A stretch of DNA of 56,753 nt from Symbiodinium natans (lineage: Eukaryota > Sar > Dinophyceae > Suessiales > Symbiodiniaceae): assembly GCA_905221605.1 (NCBI GenBank), contig CAJNDS010002197.1:535352-592104 (forward strand). Reading direction: 5' to 3'. Shown here piece by piece: positions 28,571-39,634 of this stretch. A model generated the notes under the pieces. That model did no database searches, was not told the origin of the DNA, and saw only the letters and a program-made list of their open reading frames with translations. Position 1 is the first letter of the stretch. Every line of letters starts with the position of its first letter. The position numbers and the translations under genes are program-made.

Positions 28571-31500
28571 CTCTCTACGTGAGGGGAACACTTGGACCTT
28601 ATGCGGTAAACCAGACACCCACCTCAGAACATCCCTCATACAAGCTTCGGCTGCTTCATTGGGGGCTGACTGGTGTCTTCCTAGAAAACCGCATACATAC
28701 TGCAAATCAGGTCTTGAAAGCGACGCCCAGGCTAGGCGTCCCAAGGTACGCCTATAGCGCTCGTGCGCCTCTGGCGTAAGAGGTGTGTCCTGTCCTTTCT
28801 TGATGAGGTCGGCATACCGCCGCTCTAATGGTGGAAGCTTCGGCGCCACCTTAGTGATTCCGTACTCCTCACAGCAAGACCTCAGGTACTTAGCGTCCAA
28901 GCCAAAGTATACGCAGGGCTCTCCGGTCTTCTTCCGGAAGATCCTACGTCCCAAGAAAGACACCTCACCTGGTTTTCCTTCCAAGAGCTCACCTGTTAGC
29001 TTAAGCTTGTAGCGTTTCTTCAGGTCTTCATACACCTTTCGAGCTTCGGCGGTGTTCTCGGCCCAAATTAACAGATCGTCAACATAAAAGAGGACAATCA
29101 CCAAACCATTCTTGGTTTTCTTGCGGAAGATTGTAGGGTCCAAGATCTGCTGGAATCCTTGGTTTCCCAAGTACGCCGACAGCTCCTTGTACCAAGAAAG
29201 CGGGGCACTTCGAAGCCCGTTCATGGCACGAAACAGTTTCAAGAAGACCCTTTCGCCAGTCTTTGCGTTTCCTATGTTACTCGGAAGCTGCACAAACTCC
29301 GGCCGCGCAATAGCGGCGTGCATGAAGGCTACCGAGACGTCACAGGACAGCACAGACCCTTTTCTACATAGAACAGAAAGTAGGAGCCGCAACCCTTCCA
29401 GGCTGGTGGTCGGAGAATAGATCCCCTCAGCGAGCGTGGTGCCGCCCATAGCGGCAAAATCGCGGACAACAAGTCTAGAGCGGTAAAGACCAGGCTTCTT
29501 AACCGTATTGACCCAACGGCTCGAAAGAACTCTTCTTCCGCTCTCCTTAGCAAGTCGATACGCTTCTCGCTCGCTCACCACTTCTCCAACGTTGAACGAC
29601 TCCAATTCTTCTAGTTCTAATTTCATGGACAGATAGAGGAGTTTGGGATCTAACAGCTCACCAGAGGTCTCTGACACAGCTTGTTGGGGGACCTGACAAC
29701 AGATTCTACTCCCTCCAAACTTAAGCTCAAAGGAAGACGCCGCTTGATTGCTCACAGCGCGGCAGTCAGGTCCTTCACCTAACTTCTGAAGATAATGATC
29801 CGTCAACCAATCAATCTCCATGTCCTCCATGTCAGGTTCAGGAAGATCGCCACCTGCTACCCCCTCATGACCTTCAGATCCCACTTCTGTAGGCTCGTAA
29901 TCTGGGACATAATCGGGAAGCATTTCTTCATCCTCTGGGGCTTCAATTTCTTCTTCTTTTGGAACAATGGGTTCCGCAGGCGGTTCAAACAGCAAAGGCT
30001 TTTCGGGGTCCTGCGTATCAAGCACAAGAGGATTAGCTTTAGCTAACAGCTCCAACGTTGGGCTGTCGTACGTGGGTTCGTCCCGTTCAAAGATCCCACG
30101 ACACGCTGGAAAGACCTCAATCTCTCCATCTCCTCCAATGACAGTTCCATACACACCTCCACCTCTAGGATGGACGGGGCCCAGATAGCTCACTCGAACC
30201 GTCTTGGCTCCCCGGAACTTTTCTAGACGTCGTTTGGAACCGCCAACTTTGGCCTGCGCAGAACAGCCGAAGGGAAGCGTCCTAGTCCTTTGGACTATCT
30301 CCTCGTGCAACCTGTCTATTGCTGTGGTACTATTGTTGCTGTCAAAGTTCCACAAGTTGAAACTGCGTGCGGCGTACAGCAAACAAGTCTGCCACAACAT
30401 TCCACCTAAAGGTAACTGCCAAGCAGCGCCACCTTCTTCAGCAGGTCGTCGACGCTTTATCTCCGCCTCTAGGTCGAGCCATATCGACCAAAATCCCTGC
30501 TTCATCGCAGAGACCTGCCTTTCCACAGCACCTTTAGACTGCGGACGGTATCCTGGCACAACATCTACAATCGTAGGGTTCTCGCGCCTCTGCGCCGCGA
30601 CCCTCTCGCACATGGATATCAGACCCTGTTCGTTATCGCACCGAAACGTTAAAGTCTTTTGGTGCAATCCAATTTCGCGGATAAACCGATCGATATTGAA
30701 TAACAAGTTCGGGTCGTGTAGTTCCATGGCGGGGATAGACATTGAGTACCGGGACGCAACATGTACAAGAAGAAGAACCCTCAGTTTCCCAAAATAATAG
30801 AAATCGACCCCAATGGTTTGATTCTCCTTCTGTAGCTGCCTCTTCAGTCTCCTGGCCGGGACTTTTCCTTTACTGGAGCAGCAGCTTTCGCAGTTCACAT
30901 CATAGGGAAAATGACCTCGGGATCTATGTACCTGAAGTGCATGGCTTCGCAAAGGAATCCTTTCTTCAATCTCCTCTCCTTGTGGAACTGGGGCTTCAGG
31001 AGGTTGTTCAGGGTTTTGTGGGGGACGATTCGGTTGGTTAGACGAAGACGACGGCTCCCCATCATCACGGTCCAGGATTAAGGGATCAGAGCCTGTGCCA
31101 CTTCCTTGAAGGGGCAGCCCTCTGAGCATCCGCAGATGCTCAGTCACTGGCTGCTTTAAGCCTCCTTCCGGCACTTTCTCATCATTTCCCTTCAACACAC
31201 AGCATGCCACATCAAGACAACATGCCAAAACATGCCAAACATGCCGCAAACAAGCCAACAACTTTAAGGTTTTGGGCTTTCCCTTAGTTGGGGCTTTTGG
31301 GCTTTTCCTACCAACCAACAAGATTCGTTCTACGCAAACACGCTTGAAGCATTTTCGGGTGCGAATACGAATCCAACAACCTCCTTGTCGGGGCTTAATC
31401 CTCCTCATCTTAGGGGTTCTTTTGGAGTCTCTCTGAAACAGCTTTTCGAGCAATTTCCAAAGACCCGAAATAACGACCCCAACCAAGGCACTGAAGATCA

Positions 31501-32833
31501 GGATGAGGAACACCATCGCAGACTCAACGACCACTCCTATGAATTTAACCGGGAACGAGCACGTACCTGGACGCGCCGTCGCAAGTTTGAGAGGCCTAAT
31601 CCCTGCTGTCCGTCCTGTGGAGGGTTTAGGCAGCAGTGAAAGGGGCCTAATCCCTGCTGTCCTCTTTCTGGAGGGTTTAGGAAGGAGTGAGAGAAGCCTA
31701 ATCCCTTCTGGCCTTTCTCCGGAGGGTTTAGGCAGCAATGAGAGGGGCCTAATCCCTGCTGTCCTCTCTCCGGAGGGTTTAGGAAGGAGTGAGAGAGGCC
31801 TAATCCCTTCTGGCCTTTCTCCGGAGGGTTTAGGCAGCAGTGAGAGGGGCCTAATCCCTGCTGTCCTCTCTCCGGAAGGTTTAGGAAGGAGTGAGAGAGG
31901 CCTAATCCCTGCTGGCCTTTCTCCGGAGGGTTTAGGCAGCAGTGAGAGGGGCCTAATCCCTGCTGTCCTCTCTCCGGAGGGTTTAGGAAGGAGTGAGAGA
32001 GGCCTAATCCCTGCTGGCCTTTTTCCGGAGGGTTTAGGCAGCAGTGAGAGGGGCCTAATCCCTACTGCTGGCGTTTCTCCGGAGGGTTTAGGCAGGAGTG
32101 AGAAGGGCCTAATCCCTGCTGGCGTTTCTCCGGAGGGTTTAGGAAGCAGTGAGAGGGGCCTAATCCCTGCTGCTGGCGTTTCTCCGGAGGGTTTAGGCAG
32201 GAGTGAGAAGGGCCTCATCCCTTCTGGCGTTTCTCCGGAGGGTTTAGGAAGCAGTGAAAGGGGCCTAATCCCTGCTGCTGGCGTTTCTCCGGAGGGTTTA
32301 GGCAAGAGTAAGAGGGGCCTAATCCCCTCTACGCCCTCTGTGGCCAGATTTCCAAAGGGACGACACAGGTCGGCTATTTTTGAGGTCTCTTGGCCACTCC
32401 ATCCCAAACAAATCAAGTCAAGCCATGTCAAGGTTCCAGGGCCATGGTTACTGCCGCTTCTGCTTCTGGCAACAAGCAAGGGGAGCGAATCGTCATACCA
32501 CGCACAAGCACACGTGCCATGCTTAAGGGTTCTAGGGACGTCATGCCCAGCGCAAGCACAAGACAACATGCCAAACATGCCAGCGCTGCCTTGCGTTAAG
32601 TCTTGGGACCCTTGAAAATCATGGTAAAACATCTCCTCCTTGCTCTTTTTGGCTCGCGCGCCTAGCGCTTCATTCTTCCAACCCCCAAAACAGAGCTGCG
32701 CTCCGCATGCGCCGATCCTTCCTTCTTCGAAAACAAAACTCTCATGCCAACACACCACAAAACATGCCACAAGCCATGCCAAGAACCATGCCAAAATATG
32801 CCAGCAAGACTTTCCTAAAGACTTCTGGGCCAT
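28553..32833 (-). CDS. Ty1/copia polyprotein: integrase and reverse transcriptase
   Basis: 1426 residues. The first ~600 are not recognisable and include a 17-residue tandem repeat. Integrase: HRSRGHFPYDVNCESCC, then IGVDFYYF (Asp near 676), FRCDNEQG (Asp near 731) and SKGAVERQV (Glu near 768), a normal D-D-E spacing. Reverse transcriptase: WVNTVKKPGLYRSRLVVRDF, LSCDVSVAFMHA, LRSAPLSWYKEL, VLFYVDDLLIW (near 1246), then LTPEAHERYRRTLGRLAW and SRPDLQYVCGFL, typical copia order with integrase before RT. It stops at TAG 28553-28555; RNase H follows in another frame. The gag/protease frame ends seven bases upstream of its start. No LTRs were found by eye. Confidence 0.9.
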   Translation of the reverse strand: MAQKSLGKSCWHILAWFLAWLVACFVVCWHESFVFEEGRIGACGAQLCFGGWKNEALGARAKKSKEEMFYHDFQGSQDLTQGSAGMFGMLSCACAGHDVPRTLKHGTCACAWYDDSLPLLVARSRSGSNHGPGTLTWLDLICLGWSGQETSKIADLCRPFGNLATEGVEGIRPLLLLPKPSGETPAAGIRPLSLLPKPSGETPEGMRPFSLLPKPSGETPAAGIRPLSLLPKPSGETPAGIRPFSLLPKPSGETPAVGIRPLSLLPKPSGKRPAGIRPLSLLPKPSGERTAGIRPLSLLPKPSGERPAGIRPLSLLPKPSGERTAGIRPLSLLPKPSGERPEGIRPLSLLPKPSGERTAGIRPLSLLPKPSGERPEGIRLLSLLPKPSRKRTAGIRPLSLLPKPSTGRTAGIRPLKLATARPGTCSFPVKFIGVVVESAMVFLILIFSALVGVVISGLWKLLEKLFQRDSKRTPKMRRIKPRQGGCWIRIRTRKCFKRVCVERILLVGRKSPKAPTKGKPKTLKLLACLRHVWHVLACCLDVACCVLKGNDEKVPEGGLKQPVTEHLRMLRGLPLQGSGTGSDPLILDRDDGEPSSSSNQPNRPPQNPEQPPEAPVPQGEEIEERIPLRSHALQVHRSRGHFPYDVNCESCCSSKGKVPARRLKRQLQKENQTIGVDFYYFGKLRVLLLVHVASRYSMSIPAMELHDPNLLFNIDRFIREIGLHQKTLTFRCDNEQGLISMCERVAAQRRENPTIVDVVPGYRPQSKGAVERQVSAMKQGFWSIWLDLEAEIKRRRPAEEGGAAWQLPLGGMLWQTCLLYAARSFNLWNFDSNNSTTAIDRLHEEIVQRTRTLPFGCSAQAKVGGSKRRLEKFRGAKTVRVSYLGPVHPRGGGVYGTVIGGDGEIEVFPACRGIFERDEPTYDSPTLELLAKANPLVLDTQDPEKPLLFEPPAEPIVPKEEEIEAPEDEEMLPDYVPDYEPTEVGSEGHEGVAGGDLPEPDMEDMEIDWLTDHYLQKLGEGPDCRAVSNQAASSFELKFGGSRICCQVPQQAVSETSGELLDPKLLYLSMKLELEELESFNVGEVVSEREAYRLAKESGRRVLSSRWVNTVKKPGLYRSRLVVRDFAAMGGTTLAEGIYSPTTSLEGLRLLLSVLCRKGSVLSCDVSVAFMHAAIARPEFVQLPSNIGNAKTGERVFLKLFRAMNGLRSAPLSWYKELSAYLGNQGFQQILDPTIFRKKTKNGLVIVLFYVDDLLIWAENTAEARKVYEDLKKRYKLKLTGELLEGKPGEVSFLGRRIFRKKTGEPCVYFGLDAKYLRSCCEEYGITKVAPKLPPLERRYADLIKKGQDTPLTPEAHERYRRTLGRLAWASLSRPDLQYVCGFLGRHQSAPNEAAEACMRDVLRWVSGLPHKVQVFPSRRELLAEF
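31590..32335. repeat. 51-54 bp coding minisatellite inside the copia ORF
   Basis: About 14 units containing GGCCTAATCCC and GGAGGGTTTAGG. On the minus strand they encode GIRPLSLLPKPSGER(T/P)A repeats. All length changes keep the frame (51 or 54 bp). Each unit carries a telomere-like GGGTTTAGG core. Confidence 0.9.
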
Positions 32834-32839
32834 TTCAGG

Positions 32840-34447
32840 TCATTTTCGGGGTACTTTCGGGCATTTTCGGGGTGTTTCGGGGTAAGCTCTGTGTACTTCG
32901 GGCACGCTCAGGGTGCTTGCGGGGTATTCTTGAGGAACTTCAGGGACCACTTTCGGGGATACTTCGGCTCTAAGCCCTCGCAGCAAGAAAGCAAACGGCG
33001 TCTCAAGCAAAGCATGCCGGCAATCACCGCTCTCTCTTCCTTGTGGCTTCTCGACTTCCGCCTTCTTTCCTCCTGTCGTCGCTTTCTTGAGGATGCTCGG
33101 TCCTGGCTGTGGCTTAACAACAGAGTCCTGCAGGCAGGTAATCGCGTCTATTTCCATGTCCGAACCCGAAGGCTGGCGCGGAGAACGACCTTTCCCCGCT
33201 TTCTGGCGGCGACCCCCGCTCAAAGCCCACCAGGCCCGATTAGCGGATACGAGTTTCACGTTGCGTTTGCCTTTGTACAACCTAGACCCGGTTTTGTAGA
33301 GATACGTTCTCCACCCTTTCTCCACCGCCGCCCAGGGACTAATGGCGTTAAACGTCACTTCCGCAACGAGAACCTCAGTCAAAAGAAGGCTACAATCACC
33401 GAAAACGACCTCTAAGTCGACGACGTCCGATACGGGAATCTTCCCCCCTGAAGCGTTGTACAGAGTGACCTCTCTCTCGTGCTTCTTGACCACCCTGAAT
33501 CCGCTGAGGTGTTCAGAGGAAACCACATGACACGTGGCTCCAGAATCCACTAACCAAACGTCTCTCGGTTCTAGCTGAAAGCTGGCGCAGATGCGCTCTA
33601 CATCCCCTGCAGTCAAAGAGTTGCTAACAGGTCCCAAACGTTGCTTGTCGAGTGAAAAACCTACCCTACGCTCAGACGACTCAGAAAGGCTCAGTTCAGG
33701 ACTTCGTTGGGCAAAGCGCATCGCCATCACACCCTGTGTAGGCTCTGCTTCCGCCTCGGACTCTGGTTCTCCCATAGCCCGGGCGCGGTTCTTCTTCTTC
33801 TTCTTGCCCTTGCCCCCGCCTTTCTCTCCCTTTTCACCCTTCTCTCCCTTGGAGGTGGGCTTTCCTTTCGGCGTTGGAGAGCGAGGCGCGCCCTTCGGAG
33901 TGGGTGACCTTTGTCCTTTAGGGCCACCAGTGCCCTTTCCACTCTTCGACTCTCCCTGGCCGCCCTTGCCGCCTTTGCCGCCTTTCTCACCAGCCTCACG
34001 CTGTCGGACCCAACAATCCTTTGCCACATGACCATGCTTGCCGCAATGGTCGCAAAGCTTGCCGTCCATTCCACGATTGGCTGCAGTCGGCACGTCGCAC
34101 ATCCTCAGCTGTTCTTCGAAGTATTTGAGGCTCTTCGTGAGCTCACTCCAGCTGTTGGCGTTGCCGTGCAGCGCCACGTACTGCCTTGCCGGATGCGAAA
34201 CGGCCTGCAGCAGGATGGAACAGCGATCCGCTTCGGAGAGCTTCAACTCGGGGAAGTTGCTCAACTTGATCTCCGCCTTGGCGATTTCGTCTTCCAAGTG
34301 TCTGATGATGTCCATGGGCTTCTTGAGCCCCGAACACTGGGCATGCAACTTCATGCAACCGTCTCTCACGTAGACGGCTTCCATTCGAGACACAATGGAG
34401 TAGTTGAGGTGCAGTGTGCGAACTGCCTCGTAGCCAGTAGCAGACAT
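32840..34447 (-). CDS. Ty1/copia gag C-terminal half, zinc knuckle and aspartic protease
   Basis: 535 residues. Residues 1-120 match the C-terminal half of dinoflagellate copia gag (SIVSRMEAVYVRDGCMKL; KLSNFPELKLSEADRC; a WSELTKSLKYFEEQLRMC ending). A zinc knuckle CDHCGKHGHVAKDC follows at 132-145, then a long Gly-Lys-rich linker. The retroviral-type protease has VWLVDSGATCHVVS (Asp301). The ORF ends with a repetitive Pro/Tyr/Glu stretch at 32840, seven bases before the next ORF. The gag N-terminal half lies farther upstream (34757-35022), separated by a G-rich insertion, so the apparent start at 34447 is not the ancestral one. Confidence 0.85.
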   Translation of the reverse strand: MSATGYEAVRTLHLNYSIVSRMEAVYVRDGCMKLHAQCSGLKKPMDIIRHLEDEIAKAEIKLSNFPELKLSEADRCSILLQAVSHPARQYVALHGNANSWSELTKSLKYFEEQLRMCDVPTAANRGMDGKLCDHCGKHGHVAKDCWVRQREAGEKGGKGGKGGQGESKSGKGTGGPKGQRSPTPKGAPRSPTPKGKPTSKGEKGEKGEKGGGKGKKKKKNRARAMGEPESEAEAEPTQGVMAMRFAQRSPELSLSESSERRVGFSLDKQRLGPVSNSLTAGDVERICASFQLEPRDVWLVDSGATCHVVSSEHLSGFRVVKKHEREVTLYNASGGKIPVSDVVDLEVVFGDCSLLLTEVLVAEVTFNAISPWAAVEKGWRTYLYKTGSRLYKGKRNVKLVSANRAWWALSGGRRQKAGKGRSPRQPSGSDMEIDAITCLQDSVVKPQPGPSILKKATTGGKKAEVEKPQGRESGDCRHALLETPFAFLLRGLRAEVSPKVVPEVPQEYPASTLSVPEVHRAYPETPRKCPKVPRK

Positions 34448-34642
34448 GCCCTGCCTTTTGCTACAGCTTCAAAGCAACTCCAAACCACGCTCCCCCTAAC
34501 CCAACCCCCCCATCCCAAATTTTGCCACCCCCCCCCCCCCCCCCCCGCCCTGTGGGACCCCCCCCAATCCCTTGGAGGAGCTGCAAACCGATGCCGTGGA
34601 GGGTCCCGCTTGTCGGTGGCTCCTACAGGGAGTGCCTCAAAA

Positions 34643-34754
<112 letters not shown>

Positions 34755-34756
34755 AC

Positions 34757-35022
34757 CCTTCGCCAAGCTCTGGGAAAGCAGGTAAAACAACTTCGCTGAC
34801 CGAGCTGCAGTGTCAGGAGGTAAACGGTCCTGTCGGATCTCGTCCTTGACACTGATGCAGAGGCGAAGCTCGTTCACATGGCCTCGTCTTGCAAAGCCAA
34901 CCATGAACTCATCGTCTCCAGGAAGCCGTGCCAGGCCTCAATCTCTCACATTCTGTCTCTACCCATCTCCTGGTGGGCTATGACAGGCAGCTGTGGAAGG
35001 TACTTGTCTGCACGGTCGGAAA
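34757..35022 (-). pseudogene. Decayed copia gag N-terminal half
   Basis: Minus-strand fragments in two frames: DKYLPQLPVIAH, a TGA stop, EIEAWHGFLETMSSWLALQDE, another stop with frameshift near 34880, then VNELRLCISVKDEIRQD and AARSAKLFYLLSQSLAKG. Order and motifs continue directly into the gag ORF at 34447. The gag fragment at 46270 has the parallel motifs YVPKLPSIDASRM and EIEGW. At least one stop and one shift make this copy defective. Confidence 0.75.
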
Positions 35023-35275
35023 CGTATCCACCAGATGAACTTCCAGTCTCTTTACACGTCCAACGGCAACGAACGAAGTGGCGGGGACACGGAGTGAGTT
35101 ACAACAAGACAGAACCTTAGAGTTCTGACACGCACTTCTTCACTCTGCTCTCAAGCAGTTCCAAGTGCTTCAAATATCCTAGGCCATCAAGACAAGAACA
35201 TGCCAAAAGTGCATGTCGCGCACGACGCTCGAACCGATTTTTAAAAAGGTAAAGTGTCTTTCCACAAAGTAAATA

Positions 35276-35292
35276 TGTGTAAAATTCACCTG
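35276..35292. repeat. 17-bp inverted repeat, right partner
   Basis: TGTGTAAAATTCACCTG is the exact reverse complement of 27181-27197. It sits about 250 bp upstream of the gag remnant, so the pair encloses the copia element. Confidence 0.7.
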
Positions 35293-35510
35293 TAGTGTTT
35301 GCCAGTTGGTGCCATGTGGTGTTTTGACCAGATATGAGAGTTTTTTTCTGCTGCATGACTGGCATGAGCATGTTTGGTTTGTTTCAAAGCCTCAAGCATG
35401 TGTGGCATGTCTTGCTTGATCTTAGCAGTACAGTCAAACTTGTCTTGTTCTGCAGTTGATTTCTGTGCAAATGGCACTGTTAGGGGCAGGAGCGCAGAAG
35501 CCACATACAG

Positions 35511-37572
35511 TATCACACATCCCGCTTGTCGGACGTTGGAGCTTCAAGCATTGAGCGCTTCCGGTCCCACGGCGAGCTTTACTCTTTAAACAAAAGGTCA
35601 TACGCATAGCCCATGGCGCGATTTCGCGGCCATATGCATTGGCTTGCTTCTTTCGAAGGTGGAGAACGACCCGCTGCTTGAGGGTCTATTTCAAAAGCTT
35701 GCAGCTTCTTGGACAGACAAGGCAGAGCTTCGCCCAGACACCCTGTCAAACTAAAGGATTTGCGCCACGATCTGCGGGACCAAAAGTCTTCCCGCGCTCT
35801 CATGAGCAAACGTACCCAGTCCAACTTGCTGACTTGTCCGTCACCAAGCTGTCGTAAGATTTGGTACTCCGTTCGGAGCCACCACTTGAAAGAGAAGAAG
35901 CCGCGCACGTCGAGCGGCTGCAGCAGGAATGTTGCGCCGGCCGGCACGAAATTCAATTTGATGTCAACCTCGCACGCCCGTAGAAAGACTTCTTTGGAAA
36001 GGTGGCATGGAGCCACATCGAGGGTGAGAACCGGTTCCAGCAACCATCTCCAACCGTCCAACGCTAGCGAAATCAGGTCCAGCATTGCCAAAAGCAGTGA
36101 TGTGGAGTTCCATGAGGAGACTGTTCGCCAGACATGTGTCCCCGGGCGGCATTCTGCGGCCACTGTCTGCATCAAGCCCAGTGTAAACACGGACTTATTC
36201 CCGATGACGAAATGTGGCAAGCTCTGCTGAAGCTCGTCGTTGTCTGATATCACTGCCACATAGCTCACAAATGTCCGCAAGTCACCCTTGCGAACCGGCA
36301 GACGTGGGCCCTCCACGTCTGCTCCCCAGTGGCGGCGTTGGACCACCAAGCCACAAAGAGGGTGCGGCGTCAGAGCTACAGATGTCTCATCAAGGTTGAG
36401 ATGCAAAAGACGTCGGGGTGCACTTGCATGTCGAAGGAAGCTGAGCGATTGGAAGAACACCGCCACCTCTGCCCGGACACAAATTCAGATTTGGGCCCCC
36501 CATTTTTTGGGCCAGAAAGCGGTCCCGTTTTTGGTACTGGGCCGATTTGCAACTCCAAATATGATGCTTGCTTGTGACCCCAAAAAAGGCTCCTCAATCT
36601 ATGCAAAAAGTCTTAACTTCAGAAGAAAATGCACCCAAGCCTTCTGGGGCAAGCGCGCAGGCTCCACAGCCACACGCACTGGCACGGTTCCTCTACTCAC
36701 ATCCCAACGTTTACACCATCGCTGCAACCACTTCCGGCCGCCACGGTTTGTGGCAGCCCGGCAGCCAGCATGATCACCCAATCTTCGTCGAAACTCGAAG
36801 AGGGCCGCCTCCGAGGTCGGAGCCGAGTGACAACGAAAGTTCTGCTGCCGAACCCAGCGAAAAAGGTTGGCCTCTGCCAAGAAAACGTGAGCTTCTCGAG
36901 AAGCATGTTTTTGGGCCGCCGTCTGCGGATCTGTACAGGCATGAACATCAGAAGCCGCAGCTTCCCGGTAAAGATTCTGGACAAACGTAATGCTTGGCAG
37001 CGTGTCGTCAGACGCTGCACGCCTCTGTAGTTGTCGGGCGTGCTGCATGGCCACTATTGCATTGTGACCGCTGAGAACATAGGTACACAAGACCTGATGC
37101 CGCTGCTTTGGGGAAAGTCCGCACGGCCAACTCACTCTGTGGGCTTTTCGGGCTGCCCTGACAAGCGGCCGCTGTCCTTCTCGCAAGCGCTGTTGCAGCT
37201 CGCGGCAGGTCCGCTTCAGAGAACACAAGCGACAGGTAGCTGCTTGGCAACGGCACTCCATGGTACAGAGCACTTCAGCACCGCAAAGCACTTCCTTTTG
37301 GAGGCTCATGCGCAGGCAAACTGCGGAAGTGCGAAAACGTCAGACGAGGCTTGGAGATGTAACTCTTGCAAGATTTCGTCGACAGTCTGCCTGCACCACT
37401 ACCAACTACGTCGCTGACTCCTGACGCTAAGAACTTGGCCAGACATGCACACGACAAGCTGTGACGAACGACAGTCAAATACGGTCGATTCAATCTCGGC
37501 AAGGGCAACACAATGGCCCTCTATCCTTACGTCATGGTCGATGTGCGAACCAACAACGACTTGGCAATACAG
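35511..37572. repeat. 2,062-bp tandem duplication, unit 1
   Basis: The unit from TATCACACATCC to GGCAATACAG is repeated directly at 37573-39634; every ORF recurs with identical translation at +2062. ATACAG occurs at left edge, junction and right edge, a 6-bp microhomology. Confidence 0.95.
35579..37309 (-). CDS. DDE (pogo/Tc5-like, DD35D) transposase, copy 1, two exons
   Basis: Exon 1 (37309-36635) carries cysteine clusters and a DNA-binding-type region ending KWLQRWCKRWDVSRGTVP. Exon 2 (36466-35579) carries the catalytic core: LHLNLDETSV (Asp26 of the exon), LTLDVAPCHLSKEV (Asp150) and TFLLQPLDVRGF (Asp186), i.e. DD35D. A GT-AG intron 36634-36467 joins RLPQKAW to VAVFFQSLSF in frame; read through, exon 1 would stop at 36599. 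The family match is to DDE_1/pogo-type transposases of the CENP-B-like kind. All three acidic residues are present. No terminal inverted repeats were found within the duplicated unit, so this may be a captured or immobilised gene. Confidence 0.82.
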
Positions 37573-39634
37573 TATCACACATCCCGCTTGTCGGACGTTG
37601 GAGCTTCAAGCATTGAGCGCTTCCGGTCCCACGGCGAGCTTTACTCTTTAAACAAAAGGTCATACGCATAGCCCATGGCGCGATTTCGCGGCCATATGCA
37701 TTGGCTTGCTTCTTTCGAAGGTGGAGAACGACCCGCTGCTTGAGGGTCTATTTCAAAAGCTTGCAGCTTCTTGGACAGACAAGGCAGAGCTTCGCCCAGA
37801 CACCCTGTCAAACTAAAGGATTTGCGCCACGATCTGCGGGACCAAAAGTCTTCCCGCGCTCTCATGAGCAAACGTACCCAGTCCAACTTGCTGACTTGTC
37901 CGTCACCAAGCTGTCGTAAGATTTGGTACTCCGTTCGGAGCCACCACTTGAAAGAGAAGAAGCCGCGCACGTCGAGCGGCTGCAGCAGGAATGTTGCGCC
38001 GGCCGGCACGAAATTCAATTTGATGTCAACCTCGCACGCCCGTAGAAAGACTTCTTTGGAAAGGTGGCATGGAGCCACATCGAGGGTGAGAACCGGTTCC
38101 AGCAACCATCTCCAACCGTCCAACGCTAGCGAAATCAGGTCCAGCATTGCCAAAAGCAGTGATGTGGAGTTCCATGAGGAGACTGTTCGCCAGACATGTG
38201 TCCCCGGGCGGCATTCTGCGGCCACTGTCTGCATCAAGCCCAGTGTAAACACGGACTTATTCCCGATGACGAAATGTGGCAAGCTCTGCTGAAGCTCGTC
38301 GTTGTCTGATATCACTGCCACATAGCTCACAAATGTCCGCAAGTCACCCTTGCGAACCGGCAGACGTGGGCCCTCCACGTCTGCTCCCCAGTGGCGGCGT
38401 TGGACCACCAAGCCACAAAGAGGGTGCGGCGTCAGAGCTACAGATGTCTCATCAAGGTTGAGATGCAAAAGACGTCGGGGTGCACTTGCATGTCGAAGGA
38501 AGCTGAGCGATTGGAAGAACACCGCCACCTCTGCCCGGACACAAATTCAGATTTGGGCCCCCCATTTTTTGGGCCAGAAAGCGGTCCCGTTTTTGGTACT
38601 GGGCCGATTTGCAACTCCAAATATGATGCTTGCTTGTGACCCCAAAAAAGGCTCCTCAATCTATGCAAAAAGTCTTAACTTCAGAAGAAAATGCACCCAA
38701 GCCTTCTGGGGCAAGCGCGCAGGCTCCACAGCCACACGCACTGGCACGGTTCCTCTACTCACATCCCAACGTTTACACCATCGCTGCAACCACTTCCGGC
38801 CGCCACGGTTTGTGGCAGCCCGGCAGCCAGCATGATCACCCAATCTTCGTCGAAACTCGAAGAGGGCCGCCTCCGAGGTCGGAGCCGAGTGACAACGAAA
38901 GTTCTGCTGCCGAACCCAGCGAAAAAGGTTGGCCTCTGCCAAGAAAACGTGAGCTTCTCGAGAAGCATGTTTTTGGGCCGCCGTCTGCGGATCTGTACAG
39001 GCATGAACATCAGAAGCCGCAGCTTCCCGGTAAAGATTCTGGACAAACGTAATGCTTGGCAGCGTGTCGTCAGACGCTGCACGCCTCTGTAGTTGTCGGG
39101 CGTGCTGCATGGCCACTATTGCATTGTGACCGCTGAGAACATAGGTACACAAGACCTGATGCCGCTGCTTTGGGGAAAGTCCGCACGGCCAACTCACTCT
39201 GTGGGCTTTTCGGGCTGCCCTGACAAGCGGCCGCTGTCCTTCTCGCAAGCGCTGTTGCAGCTCGCGGCAGGTCCGCTTCAGAGAACACAAGCGACAGGTA
39301 GCTGCTTGGCAACGGCACTCCATGGTACAGAGCACTTCAGCACCGCAAAGCACTTCCTTTTGGAGGCTCATGCGCAGGCAAACTGCGGAAGTGCGAAAAC
39401 GTCAGACGAGGCTTGGAGATGTAACTCTTGCAAGATTTCGTCGACAGTCTGCCTGCACCACTACCAACTACGTCGCTGACTCCTGACGCTAAGAACTTGG
39501 CCAGACATGCACACGACAAGCTGTGACGAACGACAGTCAAATACGGTCGATTCAATCTCGGCAAGGGCAACACAATGGCCCTCTATCCTTACGTCATGGT
39601 CGATGTGCGAACCAACAACGACTTGGCAATACAG
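37573..39634. repeat. 2,062-bp tandem duplication, unit 2
   Basis: Direct repeat of 35511-37572; no difference noticed. It ends at GGCAATACAG before CAGCGGTAACC. Confidence 0.95.
37641..39371 (-). CDS. DDE (pogo/Tc5-like, DD35D) transposase, copy 2
   Basis: Identical in translation to the copy at 35579-37309: exon 1 39371-38697, intron 38696-38529, exon 2 38528-37641, with the same catalytic Asp residues. Lack of divergence means either very recent duplication or an assembly duplication. Confidence 0.8.

Noticed and set aside
31503-32615. 370-codon plus-strand ORF of EGLGSSERGLIP repeats
   Set aside because: Antisense shadow of the in-frame minisatellite in the copia ORF.
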